Below are positions 23,851 through 35,050 of a DNA stretch of 64,000 bases, piece by piece. This stretch comes from Lamellibrachia columna. Taxonomy: Eukaryota; Annelida; Polychaeta; Sabellida; Siboglinidae. The notes beneath the pieces were generated by a model. It was not told the DNA's origin. It worked only from the letters and a program-made list of their open reading frames with translations, and did no database searches. Within the stretch, counting starts at the first letter, position 1. The number at the start of each line of letters is the position of its first letter. Position numbers and translations under genes: made by a program. Location of the stretch: assembly GCA_963662155.1 (NCBI GenBank), contig OY759269.1, positions 16,035,263-16,099,262 on the forward strand, given 5' to 3'.

Positions 23851-23979
23851 GGAAGTAAAATTCCACACACATGTCATATAATATGGAAACACCTGTAGGG
23901 GACTCGCAGACACTTGAGTCTGAACCAGGCACAGCCACAAACACAGGTGGTCTCAATCTATGAAAAACAACGAATCCAG

Positions 23980-24075
23980 GAAATAACCCCCATGGAGATA
24001 ATCGCCTTTGGACAACACCTGCGGACATAACCCCCAGTGGACAAAACCCCCTATGGACAAGACCCCTGGGCATGT
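23980..24075 (-). repeat. GGGGGTTTTGTCC-type repeat cluster, reverse orientation
   Basis: AACCCCCATGGAGATAATC, ACATAACCCCCAGTGGAC, AAAACCCCCTATGGAC and AAGACCCCTGGGCATG are short units matching, on the - strand, the repeat at 7,185-7,385. Confidence 0.7.
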
Positions 24076-24407
24076 ATGCGTGCATACATGCCCAGGTGGC
24101 CATTTTGGATTGCAAGCCAATTTCGCAGCAACCTATTGTGAATGTGAAGTGATCCTGTCTTTGTTGTTGAATCGCAGTATGGCTACAAAAGCAGGGCCAA
24201 GAGTGGGCAGACAACCTTATGTTGACACATTCGATGTGTTGAGTAGGCAAGAGGTATTTGAAGAAATTACGAATCTTTGATGTAGACCCGTATGCGTTGC
24301 CAACTTCAGCATGGTCCAAGACCAAGTCCAAGAGTGAATTAAGCAAGCTTCCCAGCAATATCCTACCCAGACACTATAAATTATTTGATATTTACTAAGA
24401 GTTTCTA

Positions 24408-24526
24408 CATCATGGAAGACACGAAGGTGTGGCATAAACTAGACGCCTACAATCAGTTGACGTCTGGTTGGATCAGCGATGTAGCGATTTTTATAAACAA
24501 AATGGCTATCTTGTTGTACGAGCGAA
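24408..24526 (+). pseudogene. SWIM zinc-finger (YqaJ-associated type) gene, 5' exon
   Basis: It encodes KVWHKLDAYNQLTSGWISDV and, in another frame, NGYLVVRAK up to a GTAGGA donor at 24,527. The junction is phase 0 and joins the second exon as ...AK|VLHSQRL. The A-Y-N-x-x-x-S-G-W start and the Y-L-V-V stretch are what I recall just upstream of the SWIM finger in multicopy invertebrate proteins that often pair with a YqaJ-type nuclease domain. A frameshift near 24,490 breaks it. Confidence 0.5.
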
Positions 24527-24670
24527 AGTAGGATTGCTTTACGTTTAGGTAGGCCTAGCTTAAGCCTAGGTTATGGCTTATACTATGACTATTTCATATG
24601 AATCATATCAAATGTCAAAGATGTGTAAAAACAATGGTAATGCAGGTATATGTTTATTAATTCATATATG

Positions 24671-24676
<6 letters not shown>

Positions 24677-24711
<35 letters not shown>

Positions 24712-24724
24712 TATAATAATAATA

Positions 24725-24816
<92 letters not shown>

Positions 24817-24828
24817 TAATTCATATTT
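24677..24828. repeat. (AT)n microsatellite inside the intron
   Basis: Two AT arrays separated by TAATTAATATAATAATAATAATTAA. Confidence 0.95.
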
Positions 24829-24975
24829 GTTTGTGGTGCACCAATTAGTGTATGGATAGGATAAATAAGTAAGTGTAACCATGATTTTAGGCTTTTTTAA
24901 TTTTGCATGTACCAGGTATAAACATTTTATAAATTTAGTTGGCATCGTACTCATAGTCTGTATTCTGTTTCACAG

Positions 24976-25340
24976 GTCCTTCATTCGCAGAGACTTCGTG
25001 AAAAGCCATTGCAGCCCTGGATCATCGCAGAAGAAACCGGGACTGTCTGCACCATCCATTGTGACTGTATGGCAGGGTAGGGCGAGGCCTGTACACACTT
25101 TGCCACACTTCTCTTTGCGGTAGACACAACCGTGAAGATCCGTGACAACAAAACCTATTGGCTTGGGCCAGCGACCCACGGAGAGGTTAGCTACAGAGAG
25201 GTTCGCTACAGAGACGTTCACTGCAGAGAGGTTGACGACATAGATGTCACGTCAGCACTGACAAAGCAAAATAATATAATTGCCACTGGAACTCCAGTGT
25301 CATCACGCATTGATGCAGAACCGCTGACTGTATATGGTTA
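24976..25340 (+). pseudogene. SWIM zinc-finger gene, second exon
   Basis: The acceptor TTCTGTTTCACAG ends at 24,975. The frame reads VLHSQRLREKPLQPW, IIAEETGTV, and then the SWIM finger with CDC, seven residues later C, and TH (CxCx(n)CxH), then FATLLFAVDTTVKIRDNKTYW. A TAG sits inside the finger (Gly-stop-Gly), so this copy is inactive. Downstream, four 15-16-bp units (CTACAGAGAGGTT types, 25,181-25,230) repeat within the frame before it closes at 25,339. The SWIM call is well supported by the Cys/His spacing. The larger gene is inferred. Confidence 0.6.
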
Positions 25341-25970
25341 GCTTAGCAATGTGATTCCACAAAGGCACTGGCATATACATATATCCAAGAAAACTAAATA
25401 TTTTAAACAAATAACATGTCTGCTGTTTTTCAGTTCATTTGAAAATCCTAGCTGCACTGATAAGTCTTGGAGGGACGAAACATGTTTACTTAATATCAGC
25501 GTAGTTGCTATGTATCAGTTGATAGCAATAACTGGCGGTAGGCTTGCGGTCAGTTCCACAGTAATTACAACTTACTAAAATATAACACATGTTAGAGCAG
25601 CTTGTATATGTAATTTCAAACAAAATCTTTCATTCAGAATGTCGGTACATTTTAAATAAATAATTTTAAGTGTTTTGATTATCAAGCATTTGTCACGTAA
25701 GCAAACATGTAATCTAAAAAGTGAGAAACCAATTAATTTTCACCATTTCAAAATACTTATAAAAAAACTATTTATGTAATTGGCTTATCAGTTATGATGT
25801 AATTAAGCCCAAGTCTGGGGATAAAGGGATTCATGTTCACTCACCAATGCAGCTAGAATTTTAATTTGCACTGAAAAACTGCATGTTATTTTTTTTTCTT
25901 GGATATCTGTATGTGCCATTTTCCCATCAACTGTCATCCACTCGTACATATACAACTACACTGATAAACA
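25341..25970. other. No gene seen
   Basis: AT-rich noncoding DNA. Confidence 0.4.
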
Positions 25971-25974
25971 TATA

Positions 25975-26370
25975 GTCAATTAGCGCTGTTTATGCAAGGA
26001 AGGTATACTTTTGATGAAGCAAGCCAATGACACGCTGAACATGGATTCGCAGATGTCCCAGCTTGCGTGATAGTTCCAGCTCGATTGCTGGCATTTGTGT
26101 CTTCCCTTTAGTGAATGCAGACATTTTGCTTGTTGCCATCATCAAATCCCCTGTCGGCCATTACGACGTCGCCTGGGAAGAGCTGATTTAAGAATACACA
26201 GTGCTCTGTGAGGTATTTATCAGAATCGGCCAGCCCAAGCTCTTGACAGGAAAGAATTAGTGCCTTGCGGGGTAATTCCAATCAATAATTTAACTGTGTT
26301 ATGGTGCTTGTTGGATGACCAAGTCAGTGACCTTGCTTCCAAGTTTGATGGAGTTTCGAGTTACTGAGCT
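25975..26370 (-). pseudogene. DDE_4-type transposase remnant
   Basis: On the - strand, in several frames, it reads [20 protein letters not shown], then (after stops) [26 protein letters not shown], then [20 protein letters not shown] and HLRIHVQRVIGLLHQKY. The H-H-N-T...L-I-G, V-x-A-D-R-G-F and R-I-H-V-x-R-V-I-G blocks are the core of DDE_4 endonuclease-domain transposases (Harbinger/IS4EU-like, often with THAP domains). At least three frame changes and several stops are present. The N-terminal DNA-binding part may extend toward 26,720 but is not recognisable. Confidence 0.65.
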
Positions 26371-26769
26371 CTTTCTTCTTCCCATATTCTGCCTTGTCTC
26401 AACATGTAAACACAAAAATAGTAACCAAATGTAGTTTTTGTCTACTAATCTTTGTGCATGATAACAAAATGTTAAATTTGTCATTGTCGTTTGAGTTCAC
26501 TTTCGGGTGAGCTTTGCCAAGTAATTCATGCCAGTGTGTTAAATGTCCAATACGTCATGTCATGATGTCAGTTATTAAAGACAACTTAGCCTTAGCAAGA
26601 TTCCCAACAAGCAGCACTGAGACCATTTGCTCCAGTGATTTGGAACTGGTGTTGCACCACTGGCACTACAGTTCTAGTAAAGCAATAAAGGCATGTCTTA
26701 TGTGATATACTCCAAAAAGCCCCTTTTCAGTGCTAAGGCCAGATTTGGCTGTGCGTGCGATAAGAGAAC

Positions 26770-26955
26770 CTAGTTGAATGCGAATGTTATGCACTCTCAG
26801 AACAAGACAGGTTATACAGAGTCCGTATAACCCGTTCTTGTGAGAACTACAGTATAGTCGAGTGAACAAATTGCGAGCACTTTGAAATGGTAATTCAAAC
26901 CCTAGTCCTCTCGATTGTGAGTCCGATGTTCAAACCACCGAGCCACTGCGCTCCA
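26770..26955 (-). mobile_element. tRNA-derived SINE, copy 5 (reverse orientation)
   Basis: On the - strand: GCGCAGTGGCTCGGTGGTTTG (A-box region), ATCGGACTCACAATCGAGAGG, the B-box GGGTTTGAATTACC, then a body with TTCAAAGTGCTCGCAATTTGTTCACTCG, as in the + strand copies. Confidence 0.7.
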
Positions 26956-27238
26956 GACATTATCATAATGTTTATGTGAAGTTCACCATGACTAACGATC
27001 ACAGGAACAGCATAATTATTTATTAATAATTAATGAGTATGATCAAAATCAATCAGCTTCTTTTTTCTTCAATCTAATATAAGTACCAATATTAAGAATG
27101 TTCATGAAAATAATTTGACTGAATCTGAGAGCCTGTCCTGGTTATAACTTGGTGTGTTTATGTAATGAGAGTAATGGACTTGTGCTCGGACAATTGCACA
27201 CCGGACCGTTGCTCACCACGGAAGTGAAAAAGCGGACC
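26956..27238. other. No gene seen
   Basis: Left flank of the Polinton-like element. AT-rich, no features. The six bases CGGACC directly outside the terminal repeat are a candidate target-site duplicate. Confidence 0.4.
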
Positions 27239-27430
27239 AGTAGTTCCTTAGTGCATCCCAATGCTTAAGGAAGGGGACCATGTGTTCGCAGGCTATTAAA
27301 CATAGATTTGGGGGAAATCCACGGTGTGAGAGTATAGGGAAAGAGGTATAATATCGCTCACAAGACATCAGCACCCCTGTCGGTGCTCAAGGAGACTTAG
27401 GGGTCAGAGGACATCCTACGTAAGGAGGAG
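27239..27430 (+). repeat. Left terminal inverted repeat of the Polinton-like element
   Basis: Starts AGTAGTTCCTTAGTGCATCC and contains ATGCTTAAGGAAGGGGACCA, ATGTGTTCGCAG, GGTGTGAGAGTA, ATCGCTCACA and AGGGGTCAGAGG. All are found in the same order on the opposite strand at the right end, about 85% alike by eye. Confidence 0.9.
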
Positions 27431-27649
27431 CGGCGGCGGCGGGGGGGGGGGGCGAATAGCGTTCATGAAGAGACATCAAAGGACCTAACAGCATAATTCC
27501 TTAACAGGGATCAAAGGGCCTGACGAGGAAACGAGAAACGAACAAAACACGGTACCGTACAAGTGCACACATATTGTATTGAACAACACAAGCATGATGA
27601 TACAACAAGGGTAGAGTATAATATCACTACGACTACAACTACGACGAGT

Positions 27650-27780
27650 ACGATGATGACGTGACTTGCAAGTGTTGACCACTACGCCAGAGGTCGTGAG
27701 CTTAGGGGTGTCTCCACCTCGCCAGAGGCTCAATGGTGATGATGAAGTGACTTGCGGGTGTTTACCACCACTCCAGACAG
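27650..27780 (-). repeat. 40-bp duplication overlapping the protease 3' end
   Basis: GTGACTTGCAAGTGTTGACCACTACGCCAGAG (27,661) and GTGACTTGCGGGTGTTTACCACCACTCCAGAC (27,748), each preceded by GATGATGA, are two diverged copies 87 bp apart. Confidence 0.75.
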
Positions 27781-28187
27781 TCTATACTGTCGCAGCTGTT
27801 TAAGCCAATCATATACGCGGCAATCGTTAGCTACAAAATCAGTGCCGAATATGTTGATAAAACTTCTCCACGGAAAGCCGTTACAACGAAGCAATAAATA
27901 AGCTACACAATATTGTCCATAAACGTTAAACTGAGGACTCTGAAGTCTCTCTGCTATTATGAGTTCACTCGAAACAATGTTCGTTCGTGAAGGTGCGGAA
28001 CGCCGCGTGTCGTGGCGGCGGCAGTACGAGCGGAAGTAATCGCCGCGTCCATCGGTATCCAGTTACAGCGCTATTCAATGTTTCGTCGACGTTGTCGGTG
28101 TTGCACACGAAGGCGACCGGCAAAGCGTCTATCGTCGAAGTCTTTGGGTACGACACCGCGAAATACCGACCTGGTGCGCGGGTCCAT
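27730..28187 (-). pseudogene. Adenain-like cysteine protease (broken)
   Basis: The start ATG (28,187) lies one base after the capsid stop codon. In successive frames it shows the short N-terminal RGVVPKD, then FVCNTDN (28,070-28,100), then FRTFTNEHCFE (about 27,967-27,997), then VYGQYCVAYLL (27,880-27,912), where Gln and Cys match the catalytic pair of adenovirus-type proteases, and NDCRVYDWLKQ before a stop at 27,730. This order is typical of the maturation proteases of adenoviruses, adintoviruses and Polintons, which process capsid precursors. The catalytic His/Asp region is damaged (the expected H-W motif is not readable). At least two frame changes are needed, so it is a pseudogene. Confidence 0.7.
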
Positions 28188-28188
28188 C

Positions 28189-28437
28189 TCAATAGTCGTA
28201 GATGATGTTGAGGCTCTTGTCTATTTCCAGCACGAAATCGAACTCGGCGTAGGCGATGGCGTTCACAGTGGTCGGCAGCGCGTCACGGAAATGCATCTCG
28301 ATGCGCAGGTTGCCCTTTTGTACCAGATGTAAGCAGGCGCCATCGCACTCGTCGGGGGTCAGGGCAAAATCGAAGAAGGTGTAACCGTGCCGGAAGTCGC
28401 TGCGAGACAGCCCGTTCTCTTCATCCTGCCACACCAC
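28189..28437 (-). pseudogene. Major capsid protein, C-terminal fragment only
   Basis: An 83-residue frame with GYTFFDFALTPD, LVQKGNLRIEMHF, TVNAIAYAEFDFVLEIDK and a final NIIYDY before the stop. This ending matches what I recall of the double-jelly-roll capsid proteins of Polinton-like elements (annotated in animal genomes as F54H12.2-like). Intact proteins are about 500-600 residues. Here everything upstream of 28,437 is replaced by an AT microsatellite, noncoding DNA and a piggyBac-like insert. It sits immediately before the protease. Confidence 0.7.
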
Positions 28438-28497
28438 ACATCGACTGCATCACTTCAAGTCAAGATTTCATAAACAAAAATGTATTTTATGAATAGG

Positions 28498-28502
<5 letters not shown>

Positions 28503-28588
<86 letters not shown>
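28503..28588. repeat. (AT)n microsatellite
   Basis: About 86 bp of AT repeat at the point where the capsid gene is truncated. Confidence 0.95.
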
Positions 28589-28589
<1 letters not shown>

Positions 28590-28882
28590 TGAAAGTACGA
28601 TAATCAGCGAGTAAAATGAACCGTATCATTTTACATTTCGTCGTCATGGTAACCAGCAATCCAAGATGGCTGCCACGATTTCAACGTTTTTGCAGTTGGT
28701 GAACGCCGTTGTATGCCAATGTACATATTTAATGTAAACTACTCATGTTGATCATGCTACAGGAGTGTACTATGATATAAAATACAATATAAAGTACATT
28801 TTGTGGAGTATGAGAAAGTGAAAAGCAAGTTATTTATCTGTATTTTAAACATATATGACAGAAGTGTTCATTTGTATATTTG

Positions 28883-29501
28883 TTAACACATTCATCGCTA
28901 CTGGGCCGATTCCAATTAAACTTTGTATTTTGACGGAACAACACAGACATCTTTTTCTTCTTACAAAATGAAACTACGCATCATCCAGCATTAATAGTAC
29001 AGTGCGCAGCTCAACCTCGGCGTTTACACAGTCACATTCATCACCACTGACGTCCGAGTGGCCATCGAAAATACTCCCGCTGTCAGTATCCGTTTTGCCT
29101 CCGGCCTGGTCGCTAAGTTCGCTAACATCATTGTTGCTTCGACCGTCCAACAAAGATTCTTAGCTAAAACTATTAAATAATCCGTCCAAAACATACAGCG
29201 GTAAATCGTCAGTTGAAATAAAGCCATCCGCCATTGCGGCCATAGCAGATTTTGATAATCCATCATTAAAAAACGCGAAAATCTCCGTAAAATGCTTTTG
29301 AGCGATAATAAACGATTGCCGCTACCGAATAGCTAATTCATTCGCCATGACAACCATATATAACAAGTGGCTCCACTTAGTGGATAATTATGAATAAAAG
29401 CGATTTAAATGGTGAACGTAGCCAATGCCGGTATTCCGGCCTGTCGTACTGTAGCGTCACACACCGCGAGGCCGATATACCGGCCTGTCGTACTGAAATG
29501 G

Positions 29502-29505
<4 letters not shown>
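28883..29505 (-). mobile_element. piggyBac-like miniature element with transposase N-terminal remnant
   Basis: TTAA occurs at both ends (28,883-28,886 and 29,502-29,505). Inward from these, CACATTCATCGCTACTGGGCCG and, on the other strand, CCATTTCAGTACGACAGGCCGG are imperfect inverted ends. CCGGCCTGTCGTACTG is repeated subterminally at 29,432 and 29,480. On the - strand a frame with stops reads ADGFISTDDLPLYVLDGLF and then Asp/Ser-rich SGSIFDGHSDVSGDECDC, like the acidic N-terminus of a piggyBac transposase. About 620 bp, a non-autonomous deletion derivative. Confidence 0.65.
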
Positions 29506-30643
<1,138 letters not shown>

Positions 30644-30652
30644 ACGCCGCCT

Positions 30653-30847
30653 CTATAATTCGGTAAACGCAATGTTCTTTTTCAATATGTTGTATTCACA
30701 CTCGGCCAGTGCACAAAGGAGATCGGCGTCGGCATAGGCGATGATGGCTCTTCTCAGTTTGGTGCTCTTGTATCTATTCAGCGCCTGTATGCACAAAATG
30801 TGTCTCTTCACCAGTCCAGATATAGTGCGAGTGAAGAGACGAATCAC
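30653..30847 (-). CDS. Small Polinton-type ORF, 64 residues, unknown function
   Basis: A complete short frame beginning MIRLFTRTISGLVKRHILCI and ending DLLCALAECEYNILKKNIAF plus a few residues. It lies 13 bp after the ATPase stop and 9 bp before the next gene start, typical of the compact layout here. The A-L-x-E-C-x-Y-N-I-L-K-x-N-I pattern resembles small proteins I remember from Polinton-like elements of aquatic invertebrates. Family members I recall are longer, so this may be C-terminally truncated. It may encode a small basic virion or DNA-binding protein; that is a guess. Confidence 0.5.
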   Translation of the reverse strand: MIRLFTRTISGLVKRHILCIQALNRYKSTKLRRAIIAYADADLLCALAECEYNILKKNIAFTEL

Positions 30848-30860
30848 GTACTCGGTGTTT

Positions 30861-31493
30861 TTATTCCTTCGGCAAGTACACGTACTGAATACCGTCGTCT
30901 GGAAAGATGGTCGTGCGCAGACGCATGTCCTCGGTCGCGTCCTGTTTGAGATCGACCAATAGATAACCGTACGGTTCCGACGTGGCGTCTTTAAAAGCCT
31001 CTTGCATGAACTTCACGCGCCCCGGATACATCTGCCGATCCAAGTGCGACATCTGTGATGCGTCACGAGGATTCTTGAACACCACCATGTACTGAGAGTT
31101 CAGACTGATGGTACGACTCCTTGTTTTTAGGGAACAGGTTCTGTACGAGATATAGCACGGACGTGTTCCTGTGATGATTTTTTAGTGAAACGGGTCATGA
31201 CCCGTTCGTCCGTTTCCGCCATGAGATCGTCTATGGTGATAATGGTGTTCTTCGTTGCTGAATGGAAAATGCTTGCACACGGCAACCTTTCCTCGAACTG
31301 CACGTCTACTAAATCCATCGTGGCGGAAGCGCATTGCCATCCTCCGTAACACCAAGTGATCTTTTCGGGGGAGGGGTGGTTGGATCGATCATTGCGACAG
31401 CGTGACGCAGCAAACGCGTCACGAAAGTATTTTGCCACATCCCTTCGGTCCGGTGATGATGCACGCGAAAGGATGTTTCCATCGTGCATCCAT
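30861..31493 (-). pseudogene. Packaging ATPase (FtsK/HerA-type, frameshifted)
   Basis: The ATG (31,493) follows the polymerase stop (31,496) by two bases. The first frame has FACIITGPKGCGK, a Walker A motif (31,470-31,430), and then meets a stop about 10 bases later because of an indel. The next frame carries KITWCYGGWQ, and TIITIDDLMAETD (31,237-31,200), which matches Walker B, followed by FTKKSSQEHVRAI. A further frame change near 31,120 leads to MVVFKNPRDASQMSHLDRQM and ends YVYLPKE at 30,861. This is the A32/FtsK-like genome-packaging ATPase found in Polintons and adintoviruses. Length fits the family (about 210 residues) but two breaks make it inactive. Confidence 0.82.
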
Positions 31494-31495
31494 GG

Positions 31496-34400
31496 TCACT
31501 TATGAAAGATGACCAGAGTGCATCGCCTCTTGTATGCGTCCACCGGGCCCTTGGTCCCCCCGTCCTCGTGCACCACGCGTTTGGCATAAAAGTAGGTGAG
31601 GGCCGCCCGTTCCTGCACGTACGTCAACACGTTCGGGTAACGCACCCGGAACACGCGGTTCTTTCCACTTCCGTTCCGATGGAGGGTGAGCACGTCCAGG
31701 AACGCGTGCTTGTCCATCTCGTCGTGACGTTTCCGCAGTACTGTGGTGCTGTACTTGTCGGTGACTCCAAAACAATAATACGTCTTGCTGTACAAACCCA
31801 CGAACCCGTCACCGGACCACTCCACCTTGAACAGACCCGTTGTCCTTTTGTCGTTCGCTCTGCGCGCCTTACAGCACGCCTCGTCACCGGCCCATGGCAG
31901 ACCGGTGAGTCGACAGCGCACGTATTCGTTCTGACATTCGTAGCAACACTCGGACGGGAGCCATTCGGAGCGGTGCCGGAATAATGTTCTCTTAGTTCCG
32001 GGGTTACGAGGGCATCGACGGACTCACCGGCCACGTCCAAATATGCGGAATCAAATCAAATCAAATCAGTTCTGTATTTCCAAATGAAAATAGAACTTTA
32101 CAACATATACACATACATATCAAATGTCTGTAATTCAAATGGAAAGGGAGAAAGTAGAAGTGTATTACTTATTAATCACTTTCCCCCAATATAAAAGTAA
32201 CATGTGCATATTAATAATAAACATACATTTATAGTATATTGTTAGTAAATAACAAATAACTGAAACCCATTTACACATGTATACTTCCAACTATTGTACA
32301 CCGCACAGCGATTTATTTATGTAATTTATACTCTTCAAGGAAATACATTTTATATCGTTTTTTTAAGATTCTGGATAGTAACTGAAATTCTTATTGACTC
32401 ATCTAAAGAGTTCCAGAGTTTAACACCATACACAGATGTACACTTAGCTTTCTTTTAAAGTTGTTCGTGCATACACATATTTTAATTTATTTTAATCTGT
32501 GTCCATCTCGCAGTACTAGAACAGATGGCGGTCCAGGTACCTGTTGATCAAGTCGTGATAGAACTGCAACATGCGCATCTTGGCGTACTGCAGAACGAAG
32601 AATCCCATGTGTACGGGCCGGGCGTACGTGACGGTTTTCTTTTTCGTGTCTATCTCGTACGCATCGTCGACGACGACGTCGACATGACGGAACGGTCTAT
32701 CGTAGACCGTGATCGATGCCGCCTTCTCCGTGCAGTATTTCACGTCACGATGTCGGTCCACGTTAGTGGTTGTCTTCCTGTAGCCCGAGTTTCGCAGCAA
32801 CTTCATGGTGTCCGCGATTATGACCTTGTGTGGATGGACGTCTCCCTCGTGCCGCGCCGTGGACACTGCATCACCGAACCGCCGGAAGCACGGTAACGGA
32901 TCGTACTCGATGACCTGGTAGACACGCGTCACCTCGAGTTCGTGGTCCAGGTACCATCGCAACAGGTGCGTGGCGAGCAAGATATTATCGCCTCGATAAC
33001 TGCCTACGAGCTTGTGCCGCTGAGTCGCCATGACGAGGTGTTCTTCGGCGCATCGGTGCATGAACGGCCCGAGATCGTCGATGTTCTTGAAAACGGGCTG
33101 CATCTCGGCAAACTCCTCACGCAATGCTTCCTGTACGCAAAAGTCGTACTCGATCATACCGAACACGGTTCCGGCACGCACGCGGATCTGTTGTGACGTC
33201 ATCGTCCACAGCGCGTGTCGTCGCCGAGGAAAGGCAGCATCCGGACATTTTTCTAAGGTCGTATCTCTTCTCATCTCTTTCCACAAGTATTCCCACAGTT
33301 CGACGACCTTGACAAAGTGATGTAGGTAGACGGTGTTCTTTCGGGTCTCGGCGAGCAGTTGGGCCATGGGTTTCCAGTTGACGGCATTCATCTCTTGTCG
33401 GTGCACATGTGACCATGGTAGTAACACCCATGAAACTGATACGATGTGTTCGTTTGACGACACCACCCGTCCACCCGAAGTTTGCCTATTCTCTTCTCTC
33501 GACCGTTGATCTGGTGTATGACGCATCCCGTGCGTTCGGATCACCACGACAACCATTCCGCAGCCATCTGCCCGTATATATGCGCCGATTCAGGTCGGAA
33601 ACCCGTTCTCTTCCCGTTGTCGCATGTACCATCCCATCGGCATGTCTTGCATGAGAGACAACAAGTACAGATCGTTGGCATCGTACCTGACGATCGACCG
33701 ATACGGTCGAGCGGCCTCTCTGTACTCGTTCTGACGTAGCTTGGTGAGCCCTTTCTCGTGATAGCGGTGAAAAATAAGGGACGCACCGCCAACCACGTGA
33801 TCTTTGATGATGTGATGCAGTTCTTTACTTTTCTCGTTGAACGGCGTAAAGTAGGTCTTCTCCGGAAGGTCATTGAATAGGTAGAGCAAGGTCTTGCTTG
33901 AACATGTCTATGCCACGTTGCTGGTAGAAGGCAAACTGTCTATGAATGTCCTGGAGAAACGGAACCACATCCCGATTGTTGTACCAGACAAGAAAGTCTC
34001 GCAAAGTCGTCATAATGTTCTTGCGCCACGCCTCTGACAACTGGCGTAATCATCGCCGGAAATACCCTCGTTCTTCAATTGACTGCAGAAGGCATCTTTC
34101 GGTGGAAGAGCAGTGTCGTCGAGCCTCTCCAAACAGTCCACGTACTCGGAAATGACCTTTCGTGACCTCGCATCCGTAAACTTTCAGATACTTGTCGTAG
34201 CTGAACTATGGGGCTATGTAATTGGTCATGTCTAGGAATTTCATTTGATCATTTGACAGACTCGTGAAAGTGTTATTCCGTTTGATGACGAAAAAGGACC
34301 CGATACCATCGTTATCTTCTTTCTCTTTGTCTTCTTCTTGTTCCCCTGCCTTTGATGTGGACAGGAAGTAGGGTATGAGGAAATGTTTGATGGCATTGAG

Positions 34401-35050
34401 ATCGTACTTACCCGAATTGAACCAATGAAGGGTAATTGATGCATCCATCCATAAAGTTGCCCCGTCAGCTTTTTGTACGGATTGGTCGGCGGTCGAGATT
34501 CATTGTCATTGACGTCATCACCATCCTCGGGTGATCGTGCTCCCGTTCGTCCCAGTCCGTTGTGCTTCTGTGAGTTGTCCCAACACATCCTCGTAAGAGT
34601 CTTTGATTATTTCATTCATCGCTTTACAAAATATCCATAATGTCGCTCACCAACTTGTTGGCATCTTCATCCGTGACGAGACGTTGCACTTGCTCTTACC
34701 CGGGCACGTTCGGTGCAACGCTGACGCTCAACGGAACGTGACGCGCTACCCAGTGGACCTTGTGACTGGCCAACGGAAGTTGTGTGGTGTCAAATCAACA
34801 CTCAAAGTCGAAGGTGGCGCGGTACGGGTAGTAACGCAATGATTCGGAGACTCGAATTTTTTCGTCGTCCAGACTTTCCAACACTTACGGGGTCGAGTGG
34901 TACACGCCACCCGTATAGACTCGTCGTACACCCCCGTACACGTGCGCTTGTTTCTGTGTAGGTGGTATGCGAATTTTCATAAACAGTCACCACACTTTCG
35001 ACATCGATAAAAGTGACAGTACATGCGTACATCTTGAATCTGTCTCGTGA
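31496..35050 (-). pseudogene. Protein-primed type B DNA polymerase (broken, LINE-interrupted)
   Basis: Reading downward on the - strand: C2H2-like finger (near 35,030-34,930); TLHWFNSGKYDLNAIKHFLI, an exonuclease motif (34,440-34,370); NTFTSLSNDQMKFLDMTNYI; DFLVWYNNRDV (about 33,985); then RYDANDLYLLSLMQDMPMG, motif A with its Asp kept (33,695-33,640); long TPR-type region with KNTVYLHHFVKVVELW and DNILLATHLL; KLLRNSGYRKT, motif B with an expected Gly replaced by Arg; YCEMDTD then a LINE insert, and on the far side SAYLDVAGESVDAL, so motif C (DTDS) is split; finally GDGFVGLYSKTYYCFG and a stop at 31,496. At least six frame changes and a TAG just before YCEMD occur. This would replicate the element. 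Confidence 0.85.
32053..32493 (-). mobile_element. 5'-truncated LINE tail inserted in polymerase motif C
   Basis: About 440 bp in the same orientation as the polymerase. The coding tail reads KCTSVYGVKLWNSLDESIRI (32,430-32,370), the common G-V-x-L-W-N-S-L ending of LINE RT proteins. The 3' end is a (GATTT)3 GATT microsatellite at 32,049-32,070. Removing it leaves polymerase sequence that joins in frame, with GATT shared at both edges (a 4-bp duplication or tail overlap). Confidence 0.8.

Noticed and set aside
31484..33320. + strand frames over the polymerase and ATPase (for example 31,484-31,984 and 32,525-32,896)
   Set aside because: They are antisense shadows of GC-rich coding sequence. 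The - strand frames carry the family motifs.
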